Source: Microvirga arsenatis
GTDB lineage: Bacteria; Pseudomonadota; Alphaproteobacteria; Rhizobiales; Beijerinckiaceae
Direction of reading: 5' to 3'
NCBI RefSeq assembly: GCF_009910705.1
Contig: NZ_JAAAXJ010000014.1
Location: forward strand, 1-64,000
DNA: 64,000 nucleotides
Below the pieces are notes generated by a model. It ran no database searches and was not told where the DNA came from. It worked only from the letters and a program-made list of their open reading frames with translations. This document shows, in pieces, positions 34,601 to 43,457 of this stretch. A program made the translations under genes and the position numbers. Every line of letters begins with the position of its first letter. The first letter of the stretch is position 1.

Positions 34601-34841
34601 TGTCGTAGTCCCGCTTCGGTCGGGCCCGGGAGGCCGGGGACATTCGCGCGATCAGGCTGTCGAGATCGCTGCCGGCTTTCCGGCGCGATGGGTGGGGCGG
34701 GGAGACGGGGCGTTCGTCCTGGGCCGCGATCAGGGCGGCCCATTCCTCGAGGCTGAGGCCGGCCCGGCGCGCCGCAGCCGAGGCGAGCTCGCGGGCGTCG
34801 AGGTCCAGATCATCAAGTCTTGAGAGGACGTGTCGTCTCAT
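31626..34841 (-). CDS. PodJ-like polar protein with coiled coils and Sel1 repeats
   Basis: The gene encodes 1071 residues from the ATG at 34841 (MRRHVLSRLDDLD). The long N-terminal part (about 60-640) is coiled coil with repeated IAxL/LxxRLDxL heptads. A proline/alanine-rich linker follows, then one membrane helix near 764-782 and a periplasmic part with Sel1-like repeats (FFERAAQAGFPPAQERLA, WYERAALGGHVRAMHNLA, WYAEAAEAGFRDSQFNAG, WFSLAAAQGDAEAGRKRD). This is the layout of Caulobacter PodJ, a cell-pole organiser, although overall similarity cannot be measured here. It is monocistronic. Confidence 0.88.
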   Translation of the reverse strand: MRRHVLSRLDDLDLDARELASAAARRAGLSLEEWAALIAAQDERPVSPPHPSRRKAGSDLDSLIARMSPASRARPKRDYDTLMAAIAAEREREAEQEASRTAVALESMASWIEQAESRLDEAARASSDQQDRIAALLSQALSVLQERLDAVERQVAAQPAAPPRIEFPMEQALQALAPVSENLAGLRADMARLATRLEQPDQALAPAVEAIRAEIDGLRSGMDHLATRTEIAALGSSLGSLAKDLEQGGTARDLRTLAGSITVLYEQVQALSEGVNHGLHERIGREIESLKGRIDRIAESGVDRSVVDFLSSQIVDLRQDLASRAEPQQMARLFESIEVLGRQVAEIRRHQVSGGDLAALKRSLDDVCSALYVTATAQETSRIPEQLDSLSRRLDLLARRPDPEPVRLEPISEQLALLTERIAALSGARSEGGEALADLVNRLSSQMEAAAEREASAQEPLIQRFDRLEQELRQLGERSDAAGMAQMMRSLSEKLDRPVQQAGLDALERQIASLTERLGQMPGEPLRKVLDDAMSHLAQMQAEAAGIAERAARAALADIRPSLPEAGDLDALKHGFVELKALHSRSDKKTQETLRTVRDALETLTARLAGAGTPSAGIPRVEVPSGAMPPLQANRPLPANRLEAAVRRLHAATLSQMEEPGPGGLDAPLDTLPPKPPEKPAAGPSDTTPAFADVSHAHLRASLIAAARRAAQGAAPEPVEPPAPLPDDAETGRPAEALPQDQGEPGAAPSLFERLRRTFEENRRPLLLGLALLILATGATRLLPGGHEMPSLALATARELPEAPSAAKPADAPGAATSEKVSVFQTTSLSQSPSAPLAAGAFLADPSTAGGLPAGVPAALRQAALSGDAAALHEVAVRLAEGPAQDMTLAARFFERAAQAGFPPAQERLAALHEKGTGVTRDLRQAAFWYERAALGGHVRAMHNLATLLATGTSGKPDYPAALRWYAEAAEAGFRDSQFNAGILLARGIGSKPDPVKAFQWFSLAAAQGDAEAGRKRDELAGRLGAAELKAAKAALDQWRPRAVDPVANGLSAAPAQGQTAALDRTQGDRS

Positions 34842-35204
34842 GGCCGAGCTCTCGGGGAACGCGGGAACGCTTGAGCCGGGCACGGCCCCCGTGCCGATGC
34901 CCGCCTGACGGGCTGGGAGGCTGAAAGACGCGAATCACGGCGCGTTCAGACCCTTCGTCCGACGTCGCAACTTTTGTCGAGCGTAGTAAAAAACCCGTTA
35001 AACGGAGGGGATTACCCTAGACGGAAGCTCTATCCGGCGGGCTCTTCCCTTAGGTTATCTGCCAAAATCGCGGTTCTTCTGCCCCAGCGGCATATGTCGA
35101 GCGTAATACTCTTGCAAGTCTTGGAATATATGTTCTATCATTTCATTACCAAGCGGGAGGTGCCGAAAGCGCAAGCCCGCAAGCATGAAAAGACGGGGCA
35201 TATC
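34842..35204. other. Intergenic region between the PodJ-like gene and merR
   Basis: The 363-bp gap contains an 11-bp direct repeat TGTCGAGCGTA at 34975-34985 and 35095-35105, 120 bp apart, and a candidate promoter before merR. An open frame continues upstream of merR but is not protein-like. I see nothing else. Confidence 0.5.
35112..35141 (+). promoter_or_regulatory. Candidate promoter of merR
   Basis: TTGCAA (35112-35117) and TATCAT (35136-35141) are separated by 18 bp in an AT-rich patch, 64 bp before the merR start. The direct repeat copy at 35095 lies just upstream. Confidence 0.4.
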
Positions 35205-35615
35205 ATGGATCATTACGCAGGCAGCACCGGTGTCGCTGAGGCCGGGGAAGGCGCAAAATTCTACACCATCGGCGACTTGGCGCGGGAGTTCGGCGTCACC
35301 CTTCGCACTTTGCGCTTCTACGAGGATCGGGGGCTCCTGTCCCCCCGCCGGGACGGCACGGCCCGCATCTACGACGCCCGCGACCGGGAGCGTCTCTCCG
35401 TGATCCTGAAAGGCAAGCAGCTCGGCTTCACCCTGACCGAGATCCGCGCCATGCTGGCCGAGGATCGCTCCGGCAGCGGTCCGGCCATGAACCTCAAGAT
35501 GTCGCTCGACCAGATCGAGGACCAGATCCTCCATCTCGAGCAGCAGAAGAAGGAGATCGAGGAGGCTCTGGCGGAGCTGCACGCCCGCCGCGCCAGCCTC
35601 TCGGCCGCCGCCTGA
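35205..35615 (+). CDS. MerR family transcriptional regulator of the fatty-acid oxidation cluster
   Basis: The gene encodes 136 residues from the ATG at 35205 (MDHYAGSTGV). The winged-helix motif FYTIGDLAREFGVTLRTLRFYEDRG (about 22-46, quoted in part) and a C-terminal dimerising coil (LDQIEDQILHLEQQ) are typical. No metal-binding cysteines are present, so it belongs to the non-metal group that in proteobacteria includes regulators of branched-chain or fatty-acid oxidation genes. Its position before fadE, fadA and fadB supports that role. The candidate target is the inverted repeat at 35816-35837. Confidence 0.92.
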   Translation: MDHYAGSTGVAEAGEGAKFYTIGDLAREFGVTLRTLRFYEDRGLLSPRRDGTARIYDARDRERLSVILKGKQLGFTLTEIRAMLAEDRSGSGPAMNLKMSLDQIEDQILHLEQQKKEIEEALAELHARRASLSAAA

Positions 35616-35649
35616 AGCCTTTTCCTCACAGGCATTTCGAACCAAGAAG

Positions 35650-35700
35650 CCGCCCGCCCGGCAGCAGGTGCCTCGCCTGCCGCCCGGCGGGCGCTTTCGT
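35650..35700 (+). terminator. Hairpin terminator after merR
   Basis: An imperfect GC-rich stem (CGCCCGCCCGGCAGCAGG / CCTGCCGCCCGGCGGGCG) about 35 bp after the merR stop is followed by CTTTCGTT. Confidence 0.6.
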
Positions 35701-35754
35701 TACGGCCGGCGGATGAAGGCACCGCGCGGGGCGTCCCGCGGCTCTGGCATCGCC

Positions 35755-35800
35755 GGGCTCCCGAATTGCGCTCCTCCCGAAAGATTCGTCTCGGGAGCCC
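35755..35800 (+). other. Stem-loop ahead of fadE
   Basis: Perfect 10-bp arms GGGCTCCCGA (35755-35764) and TCGGGAGCCC (35791-35800) enclose 26 nt. There is no T run after it, so it is more likely a regulatory fold or part of an operator region than a terminator. Confidence 0.5.
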
Positions 35801-35815
35801 TTCCCAAACCGGCAG

Positions 35816-35837
35816 GATAGTTTATATGTGAACTATC
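35816..35837. promoter_or_regulatory. Inverted repeat, probable operator before fadE
   Basis: GATAGTT-N8-AACTATC is a perfect inverted repeat 63 bp before the fadE start, in the only AT-rich patch of the gap. It is the right size for a MerR-type dimer, and the merR gene is immediately upstream. Confidence 0.6.
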
Positions 35838-35900
35838 TACTTGGCCGGCCCGCTTCCTTAAGGGAAGATGGGGCCGGCAACCGATCTGGGAGACATCCGC

Positions 35901-37694
35901 ATGCCGGTCTACAAGGCCCCCGTCGAAGACGTCATGTTCCTTCTGAACGACGTGTTCCCGATTGAGCGCTACAACAACCTGCCGGGCTTTGCCGATGCGA
36001 CGCCCGACACGGTGGAGGCGATCCTCGCCGAGGGCGCCAAGCTCTGCGAGGAGGTCTTCGCGCCCCTGAACCTCTCCGGCGACCAGGAGGGCTGCACCCG
36101 CAACCCGGACGGATCGGTGACCACGCCCAAGGGCTTCAGGCAAGCCTACGAGGCCTATGCCGCCGGCGGTTGGATGGGGCTCGCGGCCCCGGAGGAATAC
36201 GGCGGCCAGGGCCTGCCCTCCGTCCTCAACACGATCATGCAGGAATTCGTCTCCTCGGCGAACCTGGCGCTCGGCATGTATCCGGGCCTCACGCAAGGCG
36301 CGATCGCGGCGCTCCTCGTGCACGGCACGGAAGAGCAGAAGAGGACCTACCTGCCGAAGATGATCGAGGGCGCATGGACCGGCACCATGAACCTCACCGA
36401 GCCCCATTGCGGCACCGATCTCGGCCTGCTCAAGACCAAGGCCGTGCCCAACGGCGACGGCTCCTATGCCATTTCCGGCACCAAGATCTTCATTTCCGCC
36501 GGCGAGCACGACATGGCGGAAAACATCGTCCACCTGGTGCTCGCCCGCATCGAGGGCGCGCCTGCCGGGACCAAAGGCATCTCGCTTTTCGTGGTGCCGA
36601 AGTTCCTCGTGAATGCCGACGGCTCCGTGGGCGAGCGCAACGGCGTCTCCTGCGGCTCGCTCGAGCACAAGATGGGCATCCACGGCAACGCCACCTGCGT
36701 CATGAACTACGATGGCGCCAGGGGCTGGCTCGTGGGCCAGGAGAACCGCGGCCTGAACGCCATGTTCGTGATGATGAACGAGGCGCGCCTCGCGGTGGGC
36801 GTGCAGGGCCTCGCCCAGTCCGAGGTCGCCTACCAGAACGCGGTGGCCTACGCGAAGGACCGCCTGCAGGGCCGTTCGCTTACCGGCGCGAAGTTCCCCG
36901 ACAAGCCCGCCGACCCGATCATCGTGCATCCGGACGTGCGCCGCACGCTGCTTTCCATCAAGGCCTTCAACGAGGCGGGCCGCGCGCTCATCGTCTGGAC
37001 GGGCCTCAACAGCGACATCGCGCACCGCTCCTCCGACGACGCGCAGCGCCAGGTGGCCGAGGACTACATGGGCCTGATGACGCCGGTGGTGAAGGGTGTC
37101 CTGACCGATCTCGGCTTCGACAATGCGGTCAAGGCGCAGCAGATGTTCGGCGGCCACGGCTATATCGAGGAATGGGGCATGTCGCAGTTCGTGCGCGATG
37201 CCCGCATCACGCAGATCTACGAGGGCGCCAACGGCATCCAGGCCATGGACCTCGTGGGCCGCAAGCTCGGCAAGGACGGCGGGCGTGCCGTCATGACCTT
37301 CTTCAACGAGGTCGGTGCCTTCTGCCAGGAGAATGCGGGCGACGAGAGCCTCAAGGCCTATATCGCGCCCCTGCAGCAGGGCCTCGGGCATCTGCAGCAG
37401 GCCACCATGTGGTTCATGCAGAACGCCATGGCCAAGCCCGACAATGCGGGTGCCGGCGCCACCGACTACATGCATCTCTTCGGCCTCGTGGTTCTGGGCT
37501 ATATGTGGGCCAAGATGGCGAAAGCCGCTCAGGGCAGGAAGGCTGAAGGCAACGGCGTTGCCGCTCGGATGGACGCCAAGCTGCTCACCGGCCGTTTCTT
37601 CATGGAGCGCATGATGCCCGAAACCGCCACGCGCCTTGCCCGCATCACCACCGGGGCGGACACGACCATGGCGATGCCGGCGGAGGCGTTCTGA
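35901..37694 (+). CDS. Acyl-CoA dehydrogenase (long FadE/DmdC-like form)
   Basis: The gene encodes 597 residues from the ATG at 35901 (MPVYKAPVEDVMFL). It removes two hydrogens from an acyl-CoA to give the 2-enoyl-CoA, using FAD. The MNLTEPHCGTDLG flavin/substrate strand, MFGGHGYIEE and the IYEGANGIQAMDL segment with the likely catalytic Glu are present. The ~600-residue length with an extra C-terminal domain matches the FadE/DmdC-like branch (some members act on methylthiopropionyl-CoA), longer than the ~390-residue classical enzymes. It heads the fad cluster. Confidence 0.94.
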   Translation: MPVYKAPVEDVMFLLNDVFPIERYNNLPGFADATPDTVEAILAEGAKLCEEVFAPLNLSGDQEGCTRNPDGSVTTPKGFRQAYEAYAAGGWMGLAAPEEYGGQGLPSVLNTIMQEFVSSANLALGMYPGLTQGAIAALLVHGTEEQKRTYLPKMIEGAWTGTMNLTEPHCGTDLGLLKTKAVPNGDGSYAISGTKIFISAGEHDMAENIVHLVLARIEGAPAGTKGISLFVVPKFLVNADGSVGERNGVSCGSLEHKMGIHGNATCVMNYDGARGWLVGQENRGLNAMFVMMNEARLAVGVQGLAQSEVAYQNAVAYAKDRLQGRSLTGAKFPDKPADPIIVHPDVRRTLLSIKAFNEAGRALIVWTGLNSDIAHRSSDDAQRQVAEDYMGLMTPVVKGVLTDLGFDNAVKAQQMFGGHGYIEEWGMSQFVRDARITQIYEGANGIQAMDLVGRKLGKDGGRAVMTFFNEVGAFCQENAGDESLKAYIAPLQQGLGHLQQATMWFMQNAMAKPDNAGAGATDYMHLFGLVVLGYMWAKMAKAAQGRKAEGNGVAARMDAKLLTGRFFMERMMPETATRLARITTGADTTMAMPAEAF

Positions 37695-37712
37695 CAACCA
37701 CGGGAGAGCCCC

Positions 37713-37982
37713 ATGACCTCCAGGCAACTGCCTCTGCCAAAGCGTTTCAGCGTCGCGATGACGGAGGAGGCTTATGGCAGGCTTCGGGCTCTCCACCAGA
37801 CGTATTGGTTGTCGAACAACTACCTGCTTACAGTCCTGCTCGAACATCTCGACGAGTTCGCCGATCCTGCGAAGCTCGACGCCGTGTTCAAGACGTTCAT
37901 TGCCGAATACGGGGCTCCGTCCCCGACGCCTGGCGCAACCCCCGGGAAGGGGATGGGCTCTGGCGCGAAGAAACGCAGCTAG
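37713..37982 (+). CDS. Small conserved-looking protein between fadE and fadA
   Basis: The gene encodes 89 residues. The segment KRFSVAMTEEAYGRLRAL (about 10-27) has the strand-helix look of a ribbon-helix-helix DNA-binding protein, followed by a helix with YLLTVLLEHLDEF. The tail is Pro/Gly-rich and basic. It sits 18 bp after fadE and 12 bp before fadA, so it is certainly in the operon. A regulatory role is possible but unproven. Confidence 0.75.
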   Translation: MTSRQLPLPKRFSVAMTEEAYGRLRALHQTYWLSNNYLLTVLLEHLDEFADPAKLDAVFKTFIAEYGAPSPTPGATPGKGMGSGAKKRS

Positions 37983-37994
37983 AAGGGATCTGCC

Positions 37995-39203
<1,209 letters not shown>

Positions 39204-39210
39204 TTTTCAT

Positions 39211-39329
39211 CCCTCCCCCTTGCGGGGAGGGTGGCCCCAAAGGGGCCGGGTGGGGGTGGTGCAGAATCGAGAGCCGCAGTGCCTTCTGCACCACCCCCAC
39301 CCCTAGCCCCTCCCCGCAAGGGGGAGGGG
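39211..39329. repeat. CCCTCCCC...GGGGAGGG palindromic repeat between fadA and fadB
   Basis: The 119-bp element starts 7 bp after the fadA stop and ends 21 bp before the fadB start. Nested arms: ccctcccccttgcggggaggg, gggtgggggtggtgcag / ctgcaccacccccaccc, cctccccgcaagggggagggg. As RNA it would fold into a long stem-loop between the two cistrons. Confidence 0.9.
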
Positions 39330-39350
39330 AGAAGGATCTGGGAGGACACC

Positions 39351-41561
39351 ATGACGAACTTCACCAATTTCCGCTTCGAGCTTGACGCCGACGGCATTGC
39401 GCTCGCCACCTGGGACATGCCGGGCCGCTCCATGAACGTGATCACCCCCGAGGTGATGGGCGAGCTGGAGCGGATCATCGAGACGGTGGCCGGTGACGAG
39501 GCCATCAAGGGCTGCGTCATCACCTCCGGCAAGGAAGCGTTCTCGGGCGGTGCGGACCTCACCATGCTTCAGGGTCTCGGCGCCGAATATGCGCGGCTGG
39601 CGAAGGAGAAGGGCGAGGAGGCTGCCATGCAGTTCTTCTTCGACGAGTCGCGCAAGCTCTCGCTGCTCTATCGCCGCCTCGAGACCTGCGGCAAGCCGTT
39701 TGCGGCGGCCGTGCATGGCGTGTGCCTCGGCGGCGCCTTCGAGCTGGCGCTCGCCTGCCATTTCCGCGTGCTGTCGGATGGCGATTCCACCCGCGTCGGC
39801 CTGCCCGAGGTGAAGGTCGGTCTCTTCCCCGGCGCCGGCGGCACGCAGCGCGTGGCGCGCCTGATGCAGACGGGCGATGCCCTGCAGATGCTGTTCAAGG
39901 GCGAGCAGATCCGCCCGCTCATGGCGCGTAACATGGGCCTCGTCCACGCGGTTGCGCCGCGCGAAGGGATCGTGCAGGCGGCGAAGGACTGGATCAAGAA
40001 CGGCGGCTCCGCGGTCGCTCCATGGGACCAGAAGGGCTTCAAGCTGCCTTCCAACAAGGTCTATTCCGCCGCCGGCATGCAGATCTGGCCGCCGGCCAAC
40101 GCCATCTACCGCCGCGAGACGCAGGACAACTACCCGGCGATCCGGGCGATCCTGGAATCCGTGTATCAGGGCCTGCAGCTGCCGATGGATCTTGCCTTGA
40201 AGGTGGAGTCGCGCTGGTTCGCCAAGATCCTGCGCTCGAAGGAGGCGGCGGCGATGATCCGCACGCTGTTCATCTCCATGCAGGACCTCAACAAGGGCGC
40301 GCGCCGCCCGAAGGACGTGCCGCCCACCAGCCTGAAGAAGATCGGCGTGGTCGGCGCCGGCTTCATGGGCGCGAGCGTCGCCTACGTTACGGCCAATGCC
40401 GGCCTCGAGGTCGTGCTCATCGACCGCGACCTGGAGGCGGCCGAGAAGGGCAAGGCGCATTCCCACAAGCTCATGTCCGACCAGATCATGAAGGGCCGCG
40501 CCAAGACGGCGGACCGGGATGCGCTGCTTGCGCGCATCACCGCCTCGGCCGACTACAATGATCTCAAGGATTGCGACCTCGTCATCGAGGCGGTGTTCGA
40601 GGATCCGAAGGTGAAGGCCGAGGTGATCCAGAAGGTTGAGGCGGCCATCCGCCCGGACTGCATCTTCGCGTCGAACACCTCGACCCTGCCGATCTCGGGG
40701 CTCGCCAAGAACTCGAAGAATGCCGGACAGTTCATCGGCATCCATTTCTTCTCGCCCGTCGAGAAGATGATGCTGGTCGAGATCATCATGGGCAAGGAGA
40801 CGGGCGACAAGGCGCTCGCCACCGCCCTCGACTACGTGCGCCTGATCAAGAAGACGCCCATCGTCGTCAACGATTCCCGCGGCTTCTTCGCCAATCGCTG
40901 CGTGCTCGGCTACATCCTCGAAGGCCACCTCATGCTCATCGAGGGCGTGCCGGCTCCGATGATCGAGCAGGCCGGCAAGCAGGCGGGCATGCCCGTCGGT
41001 CCCCTCTCCCTCAACGACGAGGTCGGCGTCGATCTCGGCCTCAAGATCCTGCGCGCCACCAAGGCGCAGCTGGGCGAGGCTGCCGTCATCCCCGAGCAGG
41101 AGCAGCTCCTCACCACGCTCGTGGAGAAGGAAGGACGCTTCGGCCGCAAGAACCGCAAAGGATTCTACGACTATCCCGAAGGCGGGCCCAAGCGCCTATG
41201 GCCCGGCCTGAAGGACCTGCAGGTGAACCCTGCGGCGGCCGAGCTCATCGACATGGAGGAGCTCAAGGCACGCCTCCTCGTCACGCAGGCTCTGGAAGCC
41301 GCGCGCACCTTCGCGGAGGGCGTGGTCACGGATCCGCGCGAGGCGGATGTGGGCTCGATCCTCGGCTTCGGCTTCGCACCCTATACGGGGGGCGCGCTCT
41401 CCTACATCGACTTCATGGGCGCGAAGGCCTTTGTCGAGCTGTGTCAGAGGCTCCAGGCCAAGCATGGCGACCGCTTCGCGCCGCCGAAGCTTCTCCTCGA
41501 CATGGCAGCAAGCGGCGAGACCTTCTACGGCCGCGCTGCTGGGGCAAAGAAGGCGGCGTGA
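39351..41561 (+). CDS. fadB: Bifunctional enoyl-CoA hydratase/3-hydroxyacyl-CoA dehydrogenase
   Basis: The gene encodes 736 residues from the ATG at 39351, with GGGAGG upstream; the longer open frame is repeat DNA. The N-terminal crotonase domain (about 1-200) contains SGKEAFSGGADL and the PEVKVGLFPGAGGTQR glutamate. The NAD-binding GVVGAGFMGASVAY motif (about 331-344), the dehydrogenase domain with HFFSPVEKM and a C-terminal domain follow. It performs the hydration and NAD-dependent oxidation steps of beta-oxidation. Confidence 0.95.
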   Translation: MTNFTNFRFELDADGIALATWDMPGRSMNVITPEVMGELERIIETVAGDEAIKGCVITSGKEAFSGGADLTMLQGLGAEYARLAKEKGEEAAMQFFFDESRKLSLLYRRLETCGKPFAAAVHGVCLGGAFELALACHFRVLSDGDSTRVGLPEVKVGLFPGAGGTQRVARLMQTGDALQMLFKGEQIRPLMARNMGLVHAVAPREGIVQAAKDWIKNGGSAVAPWDQKGFKLPSNKVYSAAGMQIWPPANAIYRRETQDNYPAIRAILESVYQGLQLPMDLALKVESRWFAKILRSKEAAAMIRTLFISMQDLNKGARRPKDVPPTSLKKIGVVGAGFMGASVAYVTANAGLEVVLIDRDLEAAEKGKAHSHKLMSDQIMKGRAKTADRDALLARITASADYNDLKDCDLVIEAVFEDPKVKAEVIQKVEAAIRPDCIFASNTSTLPISGLAKNSKNAGQFIGIHFFSPVEKMMLVEIIMGKETGDKALATALDYVRLIKKTPIVVNDSRGFFANRCVLGYILEGHLMLIEGVPAPMIEQAGKQAGMPVGPLSLNDEVGVDLGLKILRATKAQLGEAAVIPEQEQLLTTLVEKEGRFGRKNRKGFYDYPEGGPKRLWPGLKDLQVNPAAAELIDMEELKARLLVTQALEAARTFAEGVVTDPREADVGSILGFGFAPYTGGALSYIDFMGAKAFVELCQRLQAKHGDRFAPPKLLLDMAASGETFYGRAAGAKKAA

Positions 41562-41676
41562 TATCGACCGTCATCCCGGGGCTGCGGAGCAGAACCCGGG
41601 ATCGCCTGACGAGAATGGCGCCACATTCTTGGAGCGATCCCGGATCTTCGCTGCGCTTCGTCCGGGATGACGATAT
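41562..41676. repeat. GTCATCCCGG...CCGGGATGAC palindromic repeat
   Basis: The ends TATCGACCGTCATCCCGG and TCCGGGATGACGATAT flank a middle with a second arm pair (GGGATCG / CGATCCC). It directly follows fadB and may end its transcript. Similar GTCATCCCGG repeats are common in alphaproteobacterial genomes. Confidence 0.8.
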
Positions 41677-41718
41677 GGGGCCGCTTCCGGAGAATGGGTA
41701 CGACACAAAGAGGCTTCC

Positions 41719-42228
41719 ATGAAACCGCACTTCGCCATGATGGCGCGCTACAATGCCTGGTGCAACGAACGCCTCTACGATGCGGCGTCGCAATTGTCCG
41801 ACGCGGATTACCGCGCGGATCGCGGGGCGTTCTTCAAGTCGGTGCACGGCACCCTCAACCACCTGCTCGTCGCCGATCGCATCTGGATGAGGCGCTTTAC
41901 GGGAGAGGGCGAGGCGCCGAACCGGCTCGATGCCATTCTCTACGAGGAGTTCAACGCACTCCGTGCCGCGCGGCAGAAGGAGGACGCGCGGATCGTCGCC
42001 TATATCGACCGGCTCTCCGAAGCCGATCTGGCTGGGCGATTAAGCTATCGGACCATCACGAACCCCACCGATATCGAGCAGTCTCTGATTTCGGCTCTGG
42101 CACATTTCTTCAACCATCAGACCCATCACCGCGGGCAGGTGCACTGCCTGTTGACAGGCCTTGGCGTTGAAGCCCCCTCACTCGATCTCCTCCCGTTTCA
42201 GCGCCAGACCGGCACGGGTCTGTCATGA
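41719..42228 (+). CDS. DinB family (YfiT-type fold) protein
   Basis: The gene encodes 169 residues, predicted as a four-helix bundle. Histidines in SVHGTLNHLL (about 46-55) and HFFNHQTHHRGQVH (about 132-145) are placed to bind a divalent metal, as in the DinB/YfiT families. Members include metal-dependent hydrolases and thiol-S-transferases; the substrate is unknown. It overlaps the thioesterase gene by 4 bp (ATGA). Confidence 0.92.
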   Translation: MKPHFAMMARYNAWCNERLYDAASQLSDADYRADRGAFFKSVHGTLNHLLVADRIWMRRFTGEGEAPNRLDAILYEEFNALRAARQKEDARIVAYIDRLSEADLAGRLSYRTITNPTDIEQSLISALAHFFNHQTHHRGQVHCLLTGLGVEAPSLDLLPFQRQTGTGLS

Positions 42229-42773
42229 ACCTCATCCTGCGCCTGCTGCACCTCATTATCGCCTCCTTCTTCCGCCCGAAGCTCGATCCGGTGCGGGACG
42301 TGTCGCGCCTGTCCTTCCGCGTCTGGCCGCACGATCTCGACACGTCCCTGCACATGAACAACGGGCGCTACTGGACGATCATGGATCTGGGGCGCACCGA
42401 CATCATGATCCGCTCGGGCCTGTGGCGCCCGATCCTCAAGCACGGCTGGGTGCCGGTGGTGAATGCGGGGCAGATCCGGTTCCGGCGGGAGCTTCGCCCC
42501 TTCCGACCCTTCACCCTGGAGACGCGGATCGTCACCTGGTCCGACACCCATGTGGTGATGGAGCACCGCCTGGTTTCGCAGGGCCGGGACAAAAGCCCCA
42601 TCCTCAACGCCATCGCCCTGGTGCGGGCGGGCCTCTACGACCGCAAGGAGCGGCGCTTCGTGCCGATGCTTCGCCTGCTGGCGGAGGTCGGCATCGAGGC
42701 GGAGGCGCCGGAGGCCGCGCCCGAGGTCGAGGCCTTCCTCATGGCAGAAGAGACGTTGAAGAGCGCCGCCTGA
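42225..42773 (+). CDS. Thioesterase family protein (hot-dog fold)
   Basis: The gene encodes 182 residues. An N-terminal hydrophobic helix (about 1-15) is followed by a 4HBT-like domain with DLDTSLHMNNGRYWTIMDLGR, the Asp/Asn-containing active helix of acyl-CoA thioesterases. It probably hydrolyses acyl-CoA, in keeping with the fad genes upstream. The N-terminal helix may attach it to the membrane. Confidence 0.88.
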   Translation: MNLILRLLHLIIASFFRPKLDPVRDVSRLSFRVWPHDLDTSLHMNNGRYWTIMDLGRTDIMIRSGLWRPILKHGWVPVVNAGQIRFRRELRPFRPFTLETRIVTWSDTHVVMEHRLVSQGRDKSPILNAIALVRAGLYDRKERRFVPMLRLLAEVGIEAEAPEAAPEVEAFLMAEETLKSAA

Positions 42774-42825
42774 TGGTCCAAGCTGGGGCATCGCCGCCCA
42801 AGGCCTGTCAACCCGAACTGGACCC

Positions 42826-43449
42826 ATGCCCCGCATCGTCGATTATTACTTCTCCCTCGTGAGCCCCTGGGCCTATATCGGCCATGCCCCCTTCATGGAT
42901 ATCGTCCAGAGGCACGGGGTCGAGGTCAATTACAAGCCCGTCTTCCTGGGGCGCGTCTTCGCGGAAACCGGCGGCCTGCCGTTGGCCCAGCGCCACCCGG
43001 CGCGGCAGCGCTATCGGATCGTGGAGCTTCAGCGCTGGCGCGAGAAGCGGGGGCTCTCCTTCAACATCAGCCCGAAGCACTGGCCCTTCGACGTGAACCT
43101 CGCCGACCGCTTCGTGATTGCGATCAACGCCTCGGGCAAGAATCCCGATGCCTTCCTGCGCCGCGCCTTCGCGGCGGTCTGGGAGGAGGAGCGCAACCTG
43201 GGCGATCCTCTGGTGCTCGCGGAGCTGGCGGAGCAGGCCGGCCTCGACTCGTCGGCGCTGATGGACGTGGCCACCGGCAGCACCACCGAGGCCATCTATG
43301 CCCTCAACCTCGAGAACGCGGTGGCAGGGGACGTGTTCGGCTCCCCGGCCTATGTGCTCGATGGGGAGGTGTTCTGGGGGCAGGACCGCCTCGACCTGCT
43401 CGACGACGCGCTCAAGAGCGGCCGCGCGCCCTACACGCCGAACCCCTGA
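42826..43449 (+). CDS. 2-hydroxychromene-2-carboxylate isomerase family protein
   Basis: The gene encodes 207 residues in the DsbA/GST-kappa thioredoxin-like family. VDYYFSLVSPWAYIGH (about 4-19) carries the Ser that contacts glutathione, and the late FGSPAYVLDGEVFWGQDRLDLL is the family's C-terminal signature. Relatives isomerise hydroxychromene carboxylates in naphthalene breakdown, but most genomic copies act on unknown compounds. It lies 52 bp after the thioesterase gene, probably in the same transcript. Confidence 0.92.
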   Translation: MPRIVDYYFSLVSPWAYIGHAPFMDIVQRHGVEVNYKPVFLGRVFAETGGLPLAQRHPARQRYRIVELQRWREKRGLSFNISPKHWPFDVNLADRFVIAINASGKNPDAFLRRAFAAVWEEERNLGDPLVLAELAEQAGLDSSALMDVATGSTTEAIYALNLENAVAGDVFGSPAYVLDGEVFWGQDRLDLLDDALKSGRAPYTPNP

Positions 43450-43457
43450 AGCCCATC

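Noticed and set aside
31528-34823. Very long open frames overlapping the PodJ-like gene on both strands
   Set aside because: Their products are Arg/Pro/Gly-rich with no heptads or Sel1 repeats; only the 34841 frame shows structured repeats.
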